Below are positions 1-9,303 of a DNA stretch of 64,000 nucleotides, one piece after another. The first letter of the stretch is position 1; every line of letters starts with the position of its first letter. Made by a program: the position numbers and the translations under genes. Below the pieces are notes generated by a model. That model was not told the DNA's origin. It was given only the letters and a program-made list of their open reading frames with translations, and ran no database searches. This DNA is from Pseudomonadota bacterium (GTDB taxonomy: Bacteria > Pseudomonadota > Alphaproteobacteria > Sphingomonadales > Sphingomonadaceae), in NCBI GenBank assembly GCA_023458055.1, contig JAEXAW010000016.1:62001-126000 (forward strand). The letters are read 5' to 3'.

Positions 1-126
1 TTCGGACAACCACTGCGTTTCAATACGGATCGCGCGCAAGCCTTCGGCGTCATTGCCTGTTCGCCCTACATCCACGAGGCGGCGGTTGCGCGGCTGGCGG
101 ACCGGGCGAAAGCGCTTGTCGGATAG
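1..126 (+). CDS. C-terminal end of an unidentified protein (partial)
   Basis: Frame 1 is open from the window edge to TAG at 124-126 and encodes 41 residues ending ADRAKALVG. The codon use fits a real gene tail, and it lies upstream of lptB on the same strand. LptA or LptC often precede lptB in related bacteria, but this tail shows nothing that identifies it as either. I do not recognise the family. Only the end is visible, so no function is proposed. Confidence 0.55.
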   Translation, partial: FGQPLRFNTDRAQAFGVIACSPYIHEAAVARLADRAKALVG

Positions 127-265
127 TATGATCCGCTACGCGTATCTCGGGTTGACCGCAGCGTTTATGCAATTATCTTGCCAATCAATAGGGGCGGATA
201 GTTAATCGTTAAATATGGCAGCCAAGGTCAGGAGCCTTGCGCTGCTTTCCTTGGGACAGATTTTT

Positions 266-1087
266 ATGACGCTCGACCCCTCCGATGTCGCCGCCGCAGA
301 CGGCACCGACGCCAAGCCCAAGGGCGCGCTCCACCATGCCCAGCCGATAACCGAAGAAAATCTGGCGCATGGGCTCGCGGTCGTTTCGATTGGCAAAAGC
401 TATGACAAACGTGTGGTCCTCAAAGATATTTCGCTCTCGGTCGACAAGGGCGAGGTGCTGGGACTGCTGGGCCCCAATGGTGCGGGCAAGACCACCTGCT
501 TTTATTCGGTCATGGGCCTCGTCAAGCCCGACCATGGCCGCATCATGCTCGATGGTCAGGATATTACCGGCCTCCCCATGTATCGCCGCGCTATTCTCGG
601 ACTTGGCTATTTACCGCAGGAAACGTCAATTTTCCGCGGGATGACGGTTGAGCAAAATATCAGTGCGGTACTCGAAATGGTTGAGCCCGACAAGCAGGCC
701 CGCTCCGCCCGGCTCGAACAGTTGCTCGACGAATTTGGTCTGACCCGGTTGCGTAAATCGAACGCGATGGCGCTTTCGGGCGGGGAGCGCCGCCGCGCTG
801 AAATCGCCCGTGCGCTTGCCGCCAACCCGTCGATCATGCTGCTCGACGAACCCTTCGCCGGGATTGACCCGCTTTCCATTTCCGACATTCGCGACCTTAT
901 CAAGGATTTGAAAAAGCGCGGCATTGGCGTCCTTATTACTGACCATAATGTGCGCGAAACCCTCGACATCGTCGACCGCGCCTGCATCATTTATGACGGC
1001 AAGGTGCTATTCGCCGGGAGCCCCGAGCAATTGGTTGCCGATCCTGACGTGCGGCGTCTCTATCTCGGCGAGGAATTCACGCTCTAG
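266..1087 (+). CDS. lptB: LPS export ABC transporter ATP-binding protein LptB
   Basis: This is the cytoplasmic ATPase of the LptB2FG complex, which extracts lipopolysaccharide from the inner membrane and drives it along the Lpt bridge. Counted from an upstream in-frame ATG at 215, the Walker A GPNGAGKT is at residues 86-93, the Q-loop at Q135, signature LSGGE at 187-191, Walker B IMLLDEP at 207-213 and the H-loop histidine at 244. ATG 266 (MTLDPSDV) is preferred because GGGAC lies just upstream, whereas ATG 215 has no ribosome binding site. Either start leaves an N-terminal tail before the ABC core, which begins near GLAVVSIGKSYD. It is followed after 14 bases by rpoN, the common proteobacterial lptB-rpoN arrangement. 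Confidence 0.95.
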   Translation: MTLDPSDVAAADGTDAKPKGALHHAQPITEENLAHGLAVVSIGKSYDKRVVLKDISLSVDKGEVLGLLGPNGAGKTTCFYSVMGLVKPDHGRIMLDGQDITGLPMYRRAILGLGYLPQETSIFRGMTVEQNISAVLEMVEPDKQARSARLEQLLDEFGLTRLRKSNAMALSGGERRRAEIARALAANPSIMLLDEPFAGIDPLSISDIRDLIKDLKKRGIGVLITDHNVRETLDIVDRACIIYDGKVLFAGSPEQLVADPDVRRLYLGEEFTL

Positions 1088-1101
1088 CGCGGACCCCGCC
1101 C

Positions 1102-2610
1102 ATGGCTCTTGGACCCCGCCTTGATCTCAGGCAAAGCCAGTCGCTGGTGATGACGCCGCAGCTGCAACAGGCGATCCGCCTGCTTGCGCTGTCCAACCTC
1201 GAGATTGAAGCCTTCATTGCCGAGGAACTGGACAAGAACCCGTTGCTTGAAACCGCCAATGACGAACGCGGGAGTGACGCGGAACGTGAGGCTGAGCCGG
1301 AAGTCGCGCCGCCTCCTCCCGACCACAATAGCGCCAGCGACGAAATGATCGAACGCGGCGTCAATGCTGCGGATTCGCTCGATATCGATCTTAACGCCGA
1401 AACCTTCCATCACGATAGCGCGGCTGACCGGATGGATGCCGGTCCCGGCCTTGATGGTACCCTTGGCCTTTCCGGCACGGCAAGCGGAGGCAGCGATGAG
1501 GGCATCGACTTCGACGCGTTCAGCGCTGCGGATATCAGTCTTGCCGACCATCTTACGCATCAGGCGGGTGAGGCGCTTTCTGGCGTCCATCACGCCGTCG
1601 CGCTCCACCTCATCGATCAGATTGATCCGGCGGGCTACCTCGATGCCGACCTGCTCGACGTTGCCAATCGCCTCGGGGTGCCGCTGCGCATCGTCGAAGA
1701 GGCACTCGCGGCGATCCAGCGCTTCGATCCGGCCGGGGTGGGTGCGCGCAGCCTGTCCGAATGTCTTGCGCTCCAGGCCAAGGATGCGGACCGTTATGAT
1801 CCGTGCATGGCAATCTTGATCGAACATCTAGATCTTGTCGCCAAGGGGCAGCTGGCGCAGTTGAAGCGTATCTGCGGGGTTGATGACGAGGATATGGCGG
1901 ACATGATCCGTGAACTCCGGAATTATGATCCCAAACCGGGTTTGCGCTTCGGTGCGGACATGGTGCAGGGCGTGGTGCCGGACCTGTTTGTCGAGCGCCG
2001 CAAACAAGGCTGGGCGGTCGAGATCAACAATGCGACCTTGCCGCGCCTGCTTGTCAACCGCAGCTATTATGCGGAGCTCGCTCATGGCGCGCGCACGCCG
2101 GATTCGAAAGCGTGGCTGAGTGAACAACTGGCGAGCGCAAGCTGGATCATCCGTGCACTCGACCAGCGCCAGCGCACCATCATCAAGGTCGCCACCGAAA
2201 TCGTGAAACAGCAGGAGGGCTTCTTCCTCCACGGCGTCGCGCATCTGAAGCCGCTCACGCTGCGCTCGATTGCCGAGGCGATTGAAATGCACGAATCGAC
2301 CGTCAGCCGGGTGACGTCGAACAAATATCTTTATTGCGCGCGCGGATTGTTCGAGCTCAAATATTTTTTCACAAGTGGCATCCAGGCGGCCGATGGTGGC
2401 GAGGCGGTATCAGCGACGGCGGTCAAGGCGGCGTTGAAGGGACTGATCGAAGCGGAGGCCGCCAACGATATTCTGTCGGATGAAAAGCTTGCCGAACTGC
2501 TCAAGGCCAAGGGCTTCGACATTTCGCGCCGCACCGTGGTCAAATATCGGGAGTCAATGGGGCTTGGCTCTTCCGTCCAGCGCCGCCGCCAAAAAGCGCT
2601 CGCGGGATAA
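1102..2610 (+). CDS. rpoN: RNA polymerase sigma-54 factor RpoN
   Basis: The protein directs RNA polymerase to -24/-12 promoters that need AAA+ activators. It has 502 residues, normal for the family. The glutamine/leucine-rich activator-interacting N-terminus is clear (QSQSLVMTPQLQQAIRLL), followed by an acidic linker (residues about 50-140), the core-binding region and a HTH segment. The RpoN box is present as SRRTVVKYRE at residues 475-484. It starts 14 bases after lptB and is probably co-transcribed with it. No sigma-54 modulation protein (hpf) follows, unlike in many proteobacteria; the next gene is a secreted protease. Confidence 0.96.
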   Translation: MALGPRLDLRQSQSLVMTPQLQQAIRLLALSNLEIEAFIAEELDKNPLLETANDERGSDAEREAEPEVAPPPPDHNSASDEMIERGVNAADSLDIDLNAETFHHDSAADRMDAGPGLDGTLGLSGTASGGSDEGIDFDAFSAADISLADHLTHQAGEALSGVHHAVALHLIDQIDPAGYLDADLLDVANRLGVPLRIVEEALAAIQRFDPAGVGARSLSECLALQAKDADRYDPCMAILIEHLDLVAKGQLAQLKRICGVDDEDMADMIRELRNYDPKPGLRFGADMVQGVVPDLFVERRKQGWAVEINNATLPRLLVNRSYYAELAHGARTPDSKAWLSEQLASASWIIRALDQRQRTIIKVATEIVKQQEGFFLHGVAHLKPLTLRSIAEAIEMHESTVSRVTSNKYLYCARGLFELKYFFTSGIQAADGGEAVSATAVKAALKGLIEAEAANDILSDEKLAELLKAKGFDISRRTVVKYRESMGLGSSVQRRRQKALAG

Positions 2611-2706
2611 GACTTTCCATCGCGCGTAATCGGGCGTAAACTCCTCCCTATCCGCAGACGGACCGTCACAGGCTGGCCGCTCGGGTGCAAGGGGAGGAGA
2701 TGATCC

Positions 2707-3750
2707 ATGTCTGATCCTGTTTTTCCGAAAGCCGCTGCCCGGATTGTTCCGGCGCTGATGGCCTTGGCCTTGACGGGCGGCAATGGAGCGGCGCAAATCC
2801 AACCGCCCACACCGTCGTCAGCCGCGCCCGCTCCAGCCGAACCTGCTGCTGCCCCGGAAAGCTCCAGCGACATCAGCTATGACCGCGCCGACCGTATGCT
2901 GCTCAACGTCACCGTCAACCAGCAGCAAGGCGCGACCTTCATGGTCGATACCGGCTCCGAACGCACGGTGATTTCCGATGCACTGGCCGAACGTCTGGGT
3001 ATCGCCGCATCGGGTCGCGCCACCATTGCCAGCGTTGCGGGAACCGCGAGCGTCGCGACCGCGCGGATCGACCAGATCGGTTTTGACAAGGTCAGTGTCG
3101 ATAATCTGGTGACGCCGGTTCTGAAGCGCGAACATATGGGCGCGGATGGCCTGATCGGCGTCGACAGCCTGCAGCAAAAACTCGTGTTGTTCGATTTCGA
3201 CAAACGCGAAATGCATATCCGTCCCTCCAAGCGCCGGTCGGCGGAGCGATCCTATGATCCGGACGAAATAGTGGTCACCGGAAAGCCGCTGCATGGTCGG
3301 CTGATCTTTGCCGATGCACGCATTGATGGTGTGCGGGTGACGGTGGTGGTTGATAGCGGTGCGCAATATAGCATCGGCAATCCCGCGCTCCTTGCCAAGC
3401 TGACCGAGCGGCGCAAGATCAAGACGCCGATTGTCACCACGTTGCATAGCGTGACGGGACAGTCGGTTGATGCGACACTCGCCTTTGCGGGTCGCGTTCA
3501 TATCGGCGCACTGCAACTGCGCGGTATGCCGATTGCCTACACAGGGTCGCCTGCCTTTACCGCGCTAGAACTTGATGACGAGCCGGCGCTTCTACTGGGC
3601 ATGAATACGCTGCGGGCCTTCCGACAGGTTGAGGTCGATTTCGCCAATCGGCGCGTTCGTTTTGTGACCCCTGGCGGGGCGAGCCGAACGCCCGATACGC
3701 GTTATGCCTGTGCCTCGGCACAGTGCGGGCAGGCCTTGCCTTCAATATAA
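2707..3750 (+). CDS. Secreted retropepsin-like aspartyl protease with two DTG/DSG halves
   Basis: This 347-residue protein has an N-terminal hydrophobic export signal (about residues 10-29, ending near GNGAAQ), a Pro/Ala linker and two retropepsin-like repeats. The first active-site motif is DTGS at residue 81 and the second DSGA at 216, so one chain may fold as an intramolecular dimer like pepsin. A strong ribosome binding site, GGGGAGGAG, lies 8 bases before the ATG. Cleavage targets of such alphaproteobacterial secreted proteases are mostly unknown. The 3' end overlaps the convergent trhO gene by 49 bases. Confidence 0.82.
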   Translation: MSDPVFPKAAARIVPALMALALTGGNGAAQIQPPTPSSAAPAPAEPAAAPESSSDISYDRADRMLLNVTVNQQQGATFMVDTGSERTVISDALAERLGIAASGRATIASVAGTASVATARIDQIGFDKVSVDNLVTPVLKREHMGADGLIGVDSLQQKLVLFDFDKREMHIRPSKRRSAERSYDPDEIVVTGKPLHGRLIFADARIDGVRVTVVVDSGAQYSIGNPALLAKLTERRKIKTPIVTTLHSVTGQSVDATLAFAGRVHIGALQLRGMPIAYTGSPAFTALELDDEPALLLGMNTLRAFRQVEVDFANRRVRFVTPGGASRTPDTRYACASAQCGQALPSI

Positions 3751-4562
3751 AGCGGCGACGCCAGATCGGCGGGTGACAACGGACGGCCGCATCCCTTGCA
3801 ACTGACATGGGTGCCGGGTTCGAGCCCGTGGCCCACCGCAACCCGCTCGTCGAACAGGAAACATTCGCCATTCCAGCGACTCTCTTCGGGTGCAACCTCT
3901 TCGAGATATTTGAGAATGCCGCCTTCAAGGTGATAGACCTCGTCAAAGCCTTGCGCCTTCACATAAGCGGTCGCCTTTTCGCAGCGGATACCCCCCGTGC
4001 AGAACATTGCAATTTTTGGCTTGTGATCAGGATCGAGGCTGCCCTGAAACTGCTCGAACCAGGCAGGAAATTCGCGGAAACTGTGCGTGCCGGGGTCGAT
4101 AGCGCGTTCAAAGCTGCCGATTGCGACCTCATAATCATTGCGGGTATCGATGATCACGGTTTCGCGGTCCGCAATGAGTGCATTCCACGCCGCGCTATCA
4201 AGATGCGTACCCGTGCCTCCGACCGGGTCCAGCCCTTCAACCCCCAGCGTCACAATTTCTTTTTTGAGGCGCACCTTCATTCGCTGGAACGGCGGGCTGT
4301 CGGCGGTCGAATATTTGACCTCGATATCCGCGCAGCCGGGGAGGGTGCGGATATGCGTCAGGACCGACTCAATCCCTTCCCTTGTTCCGGCAATCGTCCC
4401 GTTAATGCCCTCTTCTGCGATTAGCAGACTGCCTTTGATCCCGGCCTTTGCCGTCACCGCCTTCAGGCCATCGGCAATCACGTCGCGCTGAGACCCGAAT
4501 GGAGCGAAGCGGTAGAGTGCAGCGACTGTCAAGGGCTGGGGGGCAGGGGTGGGCTCGTTCAT
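3702..4562 (-). CDS. trhO: tRNA uridine(34) hydroxylase TrhO (rhodanese family, YceA)
   Basis: TrhO catalyses oxygen-dependent formation of 5-hydroxyuridine at the tRNA wobble position. The 286-residue protein has the N-terminal YceA domain, then a rhodanese domain with the active-site loop CTGGIRCEKA, and a C-terminal pair of CxxC motifs (CKGC and CPHC) likely to bind zinc. The ATG at 4562 (MNEPTPAP) is chosen over an upstream non-ATG extension, since homology begins shortly after it. It is convergent with the protease gene, overlapping its 3' end, and divergent from pdeM. Confidence 0.93.
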   Translation of the reverse strand: MNEPTPAPQPLTVAALYRFAPFGSQRDVIADGLKAVTAKAGIKGSLLIAEEGINGTIAGTREGIESVLTHIRTLPGCADIEVKYSTADSPPFQRMKVRLKKEIVTLGVEGLDPVGGTGTHLDSAAWNALIADRETVIIDTRNDYEVAIGSFERAIDPGTHSFREFPAWFEQFQGSLDPDHKPKIAMFCTGGIRCEKATAYVKAQGFDEVYHLEGGILKYLEEVAPEESRWNGECFLFDERVAVGHGLEPGTHVSCKGCGRPLSPADLASPLYIEGKACPHCAEAQA

Positions 4563-4644
4563 CGCCGCGGCTCTTAGAAGGCTCGCGCATGCTAGGCAAG
4601 TTTTGCGCTTTATATTCTCTTTTTGTTCCGTTAGTTGCGGACGC

Positions 4645-5382
4645 ATGAATCAGGTGCCCTTCACCTTTGCCGGACAGGAATTTGTAATTGTCGACGGGAC
4701 GGCGCTGTGGTGGCCGGAGCGACAGCTGCTGTTGGTTGCCGACCTTCATTTTGAAAAGGCCAGCTGGTTCGCGATGAAGGGTCAAATGCTGCCGCCTTAT
4801 GACAGCGCTGCGACGATCGCGCGATTGGCGCGCATTGCAGCGGAGATAGGGGCTGCGCATATCTATTGCCTCGGCGATAATTTCCATGATGATGCCGGTG
4901 TCGGTCGCCTTTCGTCTGCCGCACATGACCAGATTGCGTACCTGGTTGCCCATCATGATTTGCAGTGGATCACCGGCAATCATGACCCGGCGCTGGAACG
5001 TGCGGTACCGGGCCGCGTTCACCGGGAAGCCAAGATCGGCCCGCTCATGCTCCGCCATCAAGCGGAAGATCCGCTAACCGGGATTGAGCTATCGGGACAT
5101 TTCCATCCCAAAGCCCGGATCAGGGCAGCAGGTCGGATCATTTCGCGTCCGTGTTTCATCGCTGCAGAGCAGGCGGCGCACGATGGCCGTCATCTTGGCC
5201 GGATCATCCTTCCGGCCTTTGGCGCATTAACCGGCGGCCTCGATGCGGGATCAGATGCGATTGCGGCACTCTTTCCGGCGGGCTATCGCGCGCTTGTCCC
5301 CACAGCCAGCCGATTGTTACAGTTTGAATTTGCCGTAGCGGAAAGTGCGGAATCGGCGCAATTTTCACTGTGGCATAAATAA
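4645..5382 (+). CDS. pdeM: Ligase-associated DNA damage response metallophosphoesterase PdeM
   Basis: This 245-residue calcineurin-like phosphoesterase carries the usual metal ligands: DLHFEK (about residue 33), GDNFHD (about 76), GNHD (about 111) and a GHFHP motif (about 150). Members are usually clustered with an ATP-dependent DNA ligase and a DEXH helicase. Neither is present in this window, so the association rests on family resemblance alone. ATG 4645 (MNQVPFTF) is chosen because the family begins with this region. The longer open frame to 4549 would overlap trhO on the opposite strand. Confidence 0.85.
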   Translation: MNQVPFTFAGQEFVIVDGTALWWPERQLLLVADLHFEKASWFAMKGQMLPPYDSAATIARLARIAAEIGAAHIYCLGDNFHDDAGVGRLSSAAHDQIAYLVAHHDLQWITGNHDPALERAVPGRVHREAKIGPLMLRHQAEDPLTGIELSGHFHPKARIRAAGRIISRPCFIAAEQAAHDGRHLGRIILPAFGALTGGLDAGSDAIAALFPAGYRALVPTASRLLQFEFAVAESAESAQFSLWHK

Positions 5383-5510
5383 CGCAGCCCTATTTTTTTT
5401 GTGGTGAAAACCACAGCTATCCTAGCTTTCCTGAGCCTCTCTCCATAGTGTTCGCGATGGAGAAAACAGGGGCCCGTGTCTGCGAGGCCCGGGTTAATAG
5501 GAGAAAAAGG

Positions 5511-8273
5511 ATGTCGGTTTTCCGCAATCATGTTTCCGTTTCGGCGCTTATGCTATCCGCCGGGTTGATGGCGCTAGCTGTTCCTGCCCACGCGCAGGAT
5601 GCTGCCCCGGCCCAACCGGCTGATACGCAAGACACGGGTAACGACATCGTTGTCGTGGCGCAGGGACGTGCGCAGCAACTGTCCGAAGTGCCGCTTGCAA
5701 TTTCGGCGGTGAGTTCGGAATCGCTCCAAAATTCCGGTGCCAACGACATTCGCCAGCTTAACCAGGTTGCGCCGTCGCTGCTCGTCTCGTCAACAAGTTC
5801 GGAAGCGAACGGCTCGGCGCGCATGCGCGGTATCGGGACGGTGGGCGATAACCCCGGCCTTGAAAGCTCGGTCGCAGTGTTTATCGACGGGGTTTATCGT
5901 TCCCGCTCCGGTATCGGGCTTTCGGAACTGGGTGAAATCGAACGGATCGAAGTGTTGCGTGGGCCGCAGGGCACCTTGTTCGGTCGTAACGCGTCGGCGG
6001 GCCTCATCCATATTATCTCTAAAAAGCCGAGCTTCAACTTCGGCGCCAATGCCGAAGCGACCTATGGCAACCATGATTATCTGCGCTTTGCTGCGGGGGT
6101 TACCGGACCGATCACCGATACCATCGCGGCCCGGCTCGACGGTGTCTATGTCAAGCGCGATGGCTTCCTGCATGACGTCAACAATGATCGTGACGTCAAT
6201 AACCGCAACCGTTATTTCCTGCGCGGCCAAATCTTGTTCGAGCCGAGCGATGATGTGAGCTTCCGCCTGATCGGCGATTATACCAACCGCAAGGAGGGCT
6301 GCTGCGCGGCCATTTATGTTGATAGCAGCGTCAATCCCTATATCGGCAATCTCAATAATCTAGCGACGCCGCTTTCGTCGAGCACGGGCAATAACATTGT
6401 CAATGTGCTGCGCGATATGGGGCAAGATATTGCTTCCTTCACCCCCGGCTATGATCGCACGACTTATGTCACACCGGGCAAACCATTTGGCGGCAAGACC
6501 ACCGATGGCGGCATTTCGGGTGAATTGAACTGGAACTTTGGCGGGGCGCGGCTGACCTCGATCACCGCTTATCGCCAATATCGTTCGGACCAATGGGGCG
6601 ATACCGACTATAGCGCGGTGGATATTCTCTATCGTCGCCACGACGGCAATGCGTTCCGCCGGTTCAAGACTTTCAGTCAGGAACTGCGCCTTCAGGGTGA
6701 TGCGTTTGACGATAAGCTCGATTGGCTGGTCGGTGGCTACTTCGCCAATGAAGATCTTGATGTGGTCGATAATTTGCGCTTCGGCAGCCAATATGGCCGT
6801 TTCGCAACCTGTCGCCTAGTGTCGGGCAGTGCGCTGTCGGCCCTTTATTCACGTAACTCGGCTGGATGTCTGGCCGCTCGGCCGGCGGCGTTTGGTGCTG
6901 CATCACCGCTGGTTTATGCAGCTATCGACCGCCTCGACGGCATGAGCGATGTCGGCTCGACCGGTGACAAATATCATCAAAATGCGAAGAACTGGGCGAT
7001 CTTCACCCACAACATCTTCCATGTCACCGACAAGCTCGATCTGACCTTGGGCCTACGTTACACCAACGAGCGCAAAAAATTGAGCGCGAAGTTCGGCAAT
7101 GACAATAGCGCCTGCGTTGCGCAGCAGGCGGCGCTGGGTAGCTTCCTCGTTGCCGGGCATCCGCTGCAGGCGATAGCCGCCGGCCTCATTGGCCTCAGCT
7201 GTCAGGGCAATACGACGGCCGAGCTCAACGGCGTGTCTATCAAGGATACCCGCAAAGAAGATCAATTCACCGGCACGGCGGTCGTTTCCTATAAGCCCAA
7301 TGATGACCTGATGCTCTATGCAAGCTATTCGCGCGGCTACAAGGCGGGCGGGTTCAACCTTGACCGCTCGGCGTTGAAATCGCCGCTTGTGCCGTTCTCG
7401 GCGCTTGGCGGCGCGCAGGCTATTGTCGGCAATCTCCAGTTCGAACCGGAAAAGGTCAATGCGTTCGAAGTCGGCGCAAAATATTCGACCGGTCCGTTCA
7501 GCCTCAACCTTGCGCTATTCCGTCAGGATTTCCGGAACTTCCAGCTCAACACATTCGATGGTTCGGTTTATATCGTGCAGAACGTCAATGGCTGCAGTGC
7601 AGATCTTGGCGGTGGCGACCGAGACCAGAGCAAGTTCCCGGGCGCACCCAACTATAGCACAACTGCGACGGCGACCGGCGCCTGCGCCAAGGACAATGTC
7701 GGCTATGGCGTCCGCTCGCAGGGTGTCGAAATCGAAGCCTCGCTGGTTCCGGCACGCAATTTCCGCGTCGGTCTGGGCCTTACTTATGCCGACACCAAAT
7801 ATCGCGACAATCTGGTCGGCACCTCGTCGGGCGCTCCGCTCAATCAGGCGCTGCGCAAATTGCCCGGACAGCATCTTTCGAACGCACCGCAATGGGTGGC
7901 CACCGGTTCTGCGGCCTGGACGCCGGAACTTAGCGACTCGCTCTCGGCGCTCCTCTACGTCGATGGTCGTATGACCAGCGATTATAATACGGGTTCAGAT
8001 CTCTTCCCGCAAAAGGGACAGGATGGCTATTTCGTTGCTAATGCGCGCGTCGGTATTCGCGGTCCCGGCGAACGTTGGGCGGTTGAACTGTGGAGCCAGA
8101 ATATCTTTAACCAAAATTACGCACAGGTCGCGTTCAACGCACCCTTCCAGGAAGGCGGAACCTCGACCACCGCTGCGTTTGCTGACCCGCAATATCCGGG
8201 CGGTCGCCAGCTCTTCTCGATGTTCCTCGCCGAACCCCGGACCTATGGGGTGACGGTGCGCTTCAAGATGTAA
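5511..8273 (+). CDS. TonB-dependent outer-membrane receptor
   Basis: A 920-residue outer-membrane active transporter, powered by TonB-ExbBD. It begins with a signal peptide ending AHAQ, followed by a Pro/Ala/Asp-rich linker, a TonB-box-like stretch (NDIVVVAQ) and a plug domain with LRGPQGTLFGRNASAG. A 22-strand barrel with typical alternating aromatic strands follows. The ATG at 5511 follows AGGAGAAAAAGG, a strong ribosome binding site; an upstream GTG at 5448 is in frame but would spoil the signal peptide. The substrate cannot be read from sequence: the sphingomonad subfamily includes receptors for siderophores, sugars and plant aromatics. It is monocistronic, ending at a clear terminator. 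Confidence 0.95.
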   Translation: MSVFRNHVSVSALMLSAGLMALAVPAHAQDAAPAQPADTQDTGNDIVVVAQGRAQQLSEVPLAISAVSSESLQNSGANDIRQLNQVAPSLLVSSTSSEANGSARMRGIGTVGDNPGLESSVAVFIDGVYRSRSGIGLSELGEIERIEVLRGPQGTLFGRNASAGLIHIISKKPSFNFGANAEATYGNHDYLRFAAGVTGPITDTIAARLDGVYVKRDGFLHDVNNDRDVNNRNRYFLRGQILFEPSDDVSFRLIGDYTNRKEGCCAAIYVDSSVNPYIGNLNNLATPLSSSTGNNIVNVLRDMGQDIASFTPGYDRTTYVTPGKPFGGKTTDGGISGELNWNFGGARLTSITAYRQYRSDQWGDTDYSAVDILYRRHDGNAFRRFKTFSQELRLQGDAFDDKLDWLVGGYFANEDLDVVDNLRFGSQYGRFATCRLVSGSALSALYSRNSAGCLAARPAAFGAASPLVYAAIDRLDGMSDVGSTGDKYHQNAKNWAIFTHNIFHVTDKLDLTLGLRYTNERKKLSAKFGNDNSACVAQQAALGSFLVAGHPLQAIAAGLIGLSCQGNTTAELNGVSIKDTRKEDQFTGTAVVSYKPNDDLMLYASYSRGYKAGGFNLDRSALKSPLVPFSALGGAQAIVGNLQFEPEKVNAFEVGAKYSTGPFSLNLALFRQDFRNFQLNTFDGSVYIVQNVNGCSADLGGGDRDQSKFPGAPNYSTTATATGACAKDNVGYGVRSQGVEIEASLVPARNFRVGLGLTYADTKYRDNLVGTSSGAPLNQALRKLPGQHLSNAPQWVATGSAAWTPELSDSLSALLYVDGRMTSDYNTGSDLFPQKGQDGYFVANARVGIRGPGERWAVELWSQNIFNQNYAQVAFNAPFQEGGTSTTAAFADPQYPGGRQLFSMFLAEPRTYGVTVRFKM

Positions 8274-8297
8274 GCGGCTGGCATCGATCCCTTAACA

Positions 8298-8330
8298 AGA
8301 CCCCGCTTCGGCAACGAGGCGGGGTTTTTT
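8298..8330 (+). terminator. Intrinsic terminator of the TonB receptor gene
   Basis: A CCCCGC (8301-8306) / GCGGGG (8319-8324) stem, extended by partly paired inner bases, is followed directly by six T residues at 8325-8330. It starts 25 bases after the receptor stop codon. Confidence 0.9.
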
Positions 8331-8571
8331 ATGAGGGATGGCGCGGCATTTTAACTTACCCCGTTCGTGCCGGGCTTGTAAGCATCGTCCTTTTTCCATC
8401 GCGCTCAAGAATAGCCTTTAGGCAAGATAAGGGCGAACGGGGGGCAGGGCAGTGGGCCGTAGCCCCATCTGCTTATTCACCCTTATCTCTCCGTCTCCGT
8501 GCCTCCGCGTGAACCGGATTCAGGTCCGCGCGGTGGGAATGGGCTCGCCGTTCCATAAATACGCCATCCGC
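8331..8571. other. Gene-free spacer with a long-range inverted repeat
   Basis: No coding gene is supported here. It contains a perfect 9-base inverted repeat, CCCCGTTCG at 8359-8367 and CGAACGGGG at 8434-8442, with a 66-base loop. Near 8488-8514 lies a stretch (CTCCGTGCCTCCGCGTGAA) that resembles the CACGCAGAG-type repeat described at 34.3-34.8 kb. It separates two convergent genes, so a promoter is not expected. Confidence 0.5.
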
Positions 8572-9282
8572 TCACCCGCGCGCGCCGAACAAGGCGCTCC
8601 CCACCCGCACATGGGTTGCGCCGATTTCGACGGCGCTTTCAAAATCGTCCGACATGCCCATGCTGAGCGCCTGAAGCCCATGGTCATGGGCGAGTTTGCG
8701 CAGCAGCGCGAAATAGGGCGCGGCCTCGACCCCGAACGGGGGGACGCACATCAGGCCGGCGATAGCGAGGTCGGCAGCGCCAGCCTCCGCTAGCAATGTC
8801 GGCAAATCCGCAATCGCACAGCCGCCCTTTTGCGCCTCTTCGCCGATATTCACCTGCACGAACAACATCGGCAGCCGCCCGGCCTTGTCGCGCGCCTTGG
8901 CGAGAGCGGTCACCAGCGATGGCCGGTCAAGCGAATGGATTGCGTCAAACAAGGCCGCCGCTTCTACCGCCTTGTTCGATTGCAGCTGCCCGACCAGATG
9001 GAGCTGCGTATCGGGATAATCCGCCCGCAGCGCGGGCCATTTGGCTTCCGCCTCCTGCACCCGATTTTCGCCAAAGACGCGGTGGCCAAGGTCGAGCAGC
9101 GGGCGGATGCTGTCAGCCGCATGCGTTTTACTGATCGCGATCAGGGTCACCTCGGCCGGATCGCGGCGCGCCCGCTTGGCGGCCTTGGCGATGCGTTCGT
9201 TGATCGCTGCGTAGCGCGCTTCCGGCGTATCGAGAGGCAGGACGCTGGCATGCGTCTGCCGGGGCATTTCATATTTTTCCAT
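8572..9282 (-). CDS. YggS family pyridoxal phosphate homeostasis protein
   Basis: This 236-residue alanine-racemase-like barrel protein binds pyridoxal 5'-phosphate and helps regulate free PLP and amino-acid levels. The PLP lysine lies in LIAISKTH, and the family blocks HRVFGENRVQEA, LHLVGQLQSNK and LSMGMSDDFESA are all present. ATG 9282 (MEKYEMPRQ) is chosen because a more upstream start would run into the divergent gene that begins at 9304. The two genes share a 21-base divergent spacer, so their promoters must overlap the coding regions or initiate leaderless. Confidence 0.93.
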   Translation of the reverse strand: MEKYEMPRQTHASVLPLDTPEARYAAINERIAKAAKRARRDPAEVTLIAISKTHAADSIRPLLDLGHRVFGENRVQEAEAKWPALRADYPDTQLHLVGQLQSNKAVEAAALFDAIHSLDRPSLVTALAKARDKAGRLPMLFVQVNIGEEAQKGGCAIADLPTLLAEAGAADLAIAGLMCVPPFGVEAAPYFALLRKLAHDHGLQALSMGMSDDFESAVEIGATHVRVGSALFGARG

Positions 9283-9303
9283 CGCCGCGCTATAGGCGGG
9301 CGG

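Noticed and set aside
5401..5414. GTGGT-GAAA-ACCAC hairpin as terminator of pdeM
   Set aside because: The T-run precedes the hairpin instead of following it on the + strand, and the stem is only 5 bases.
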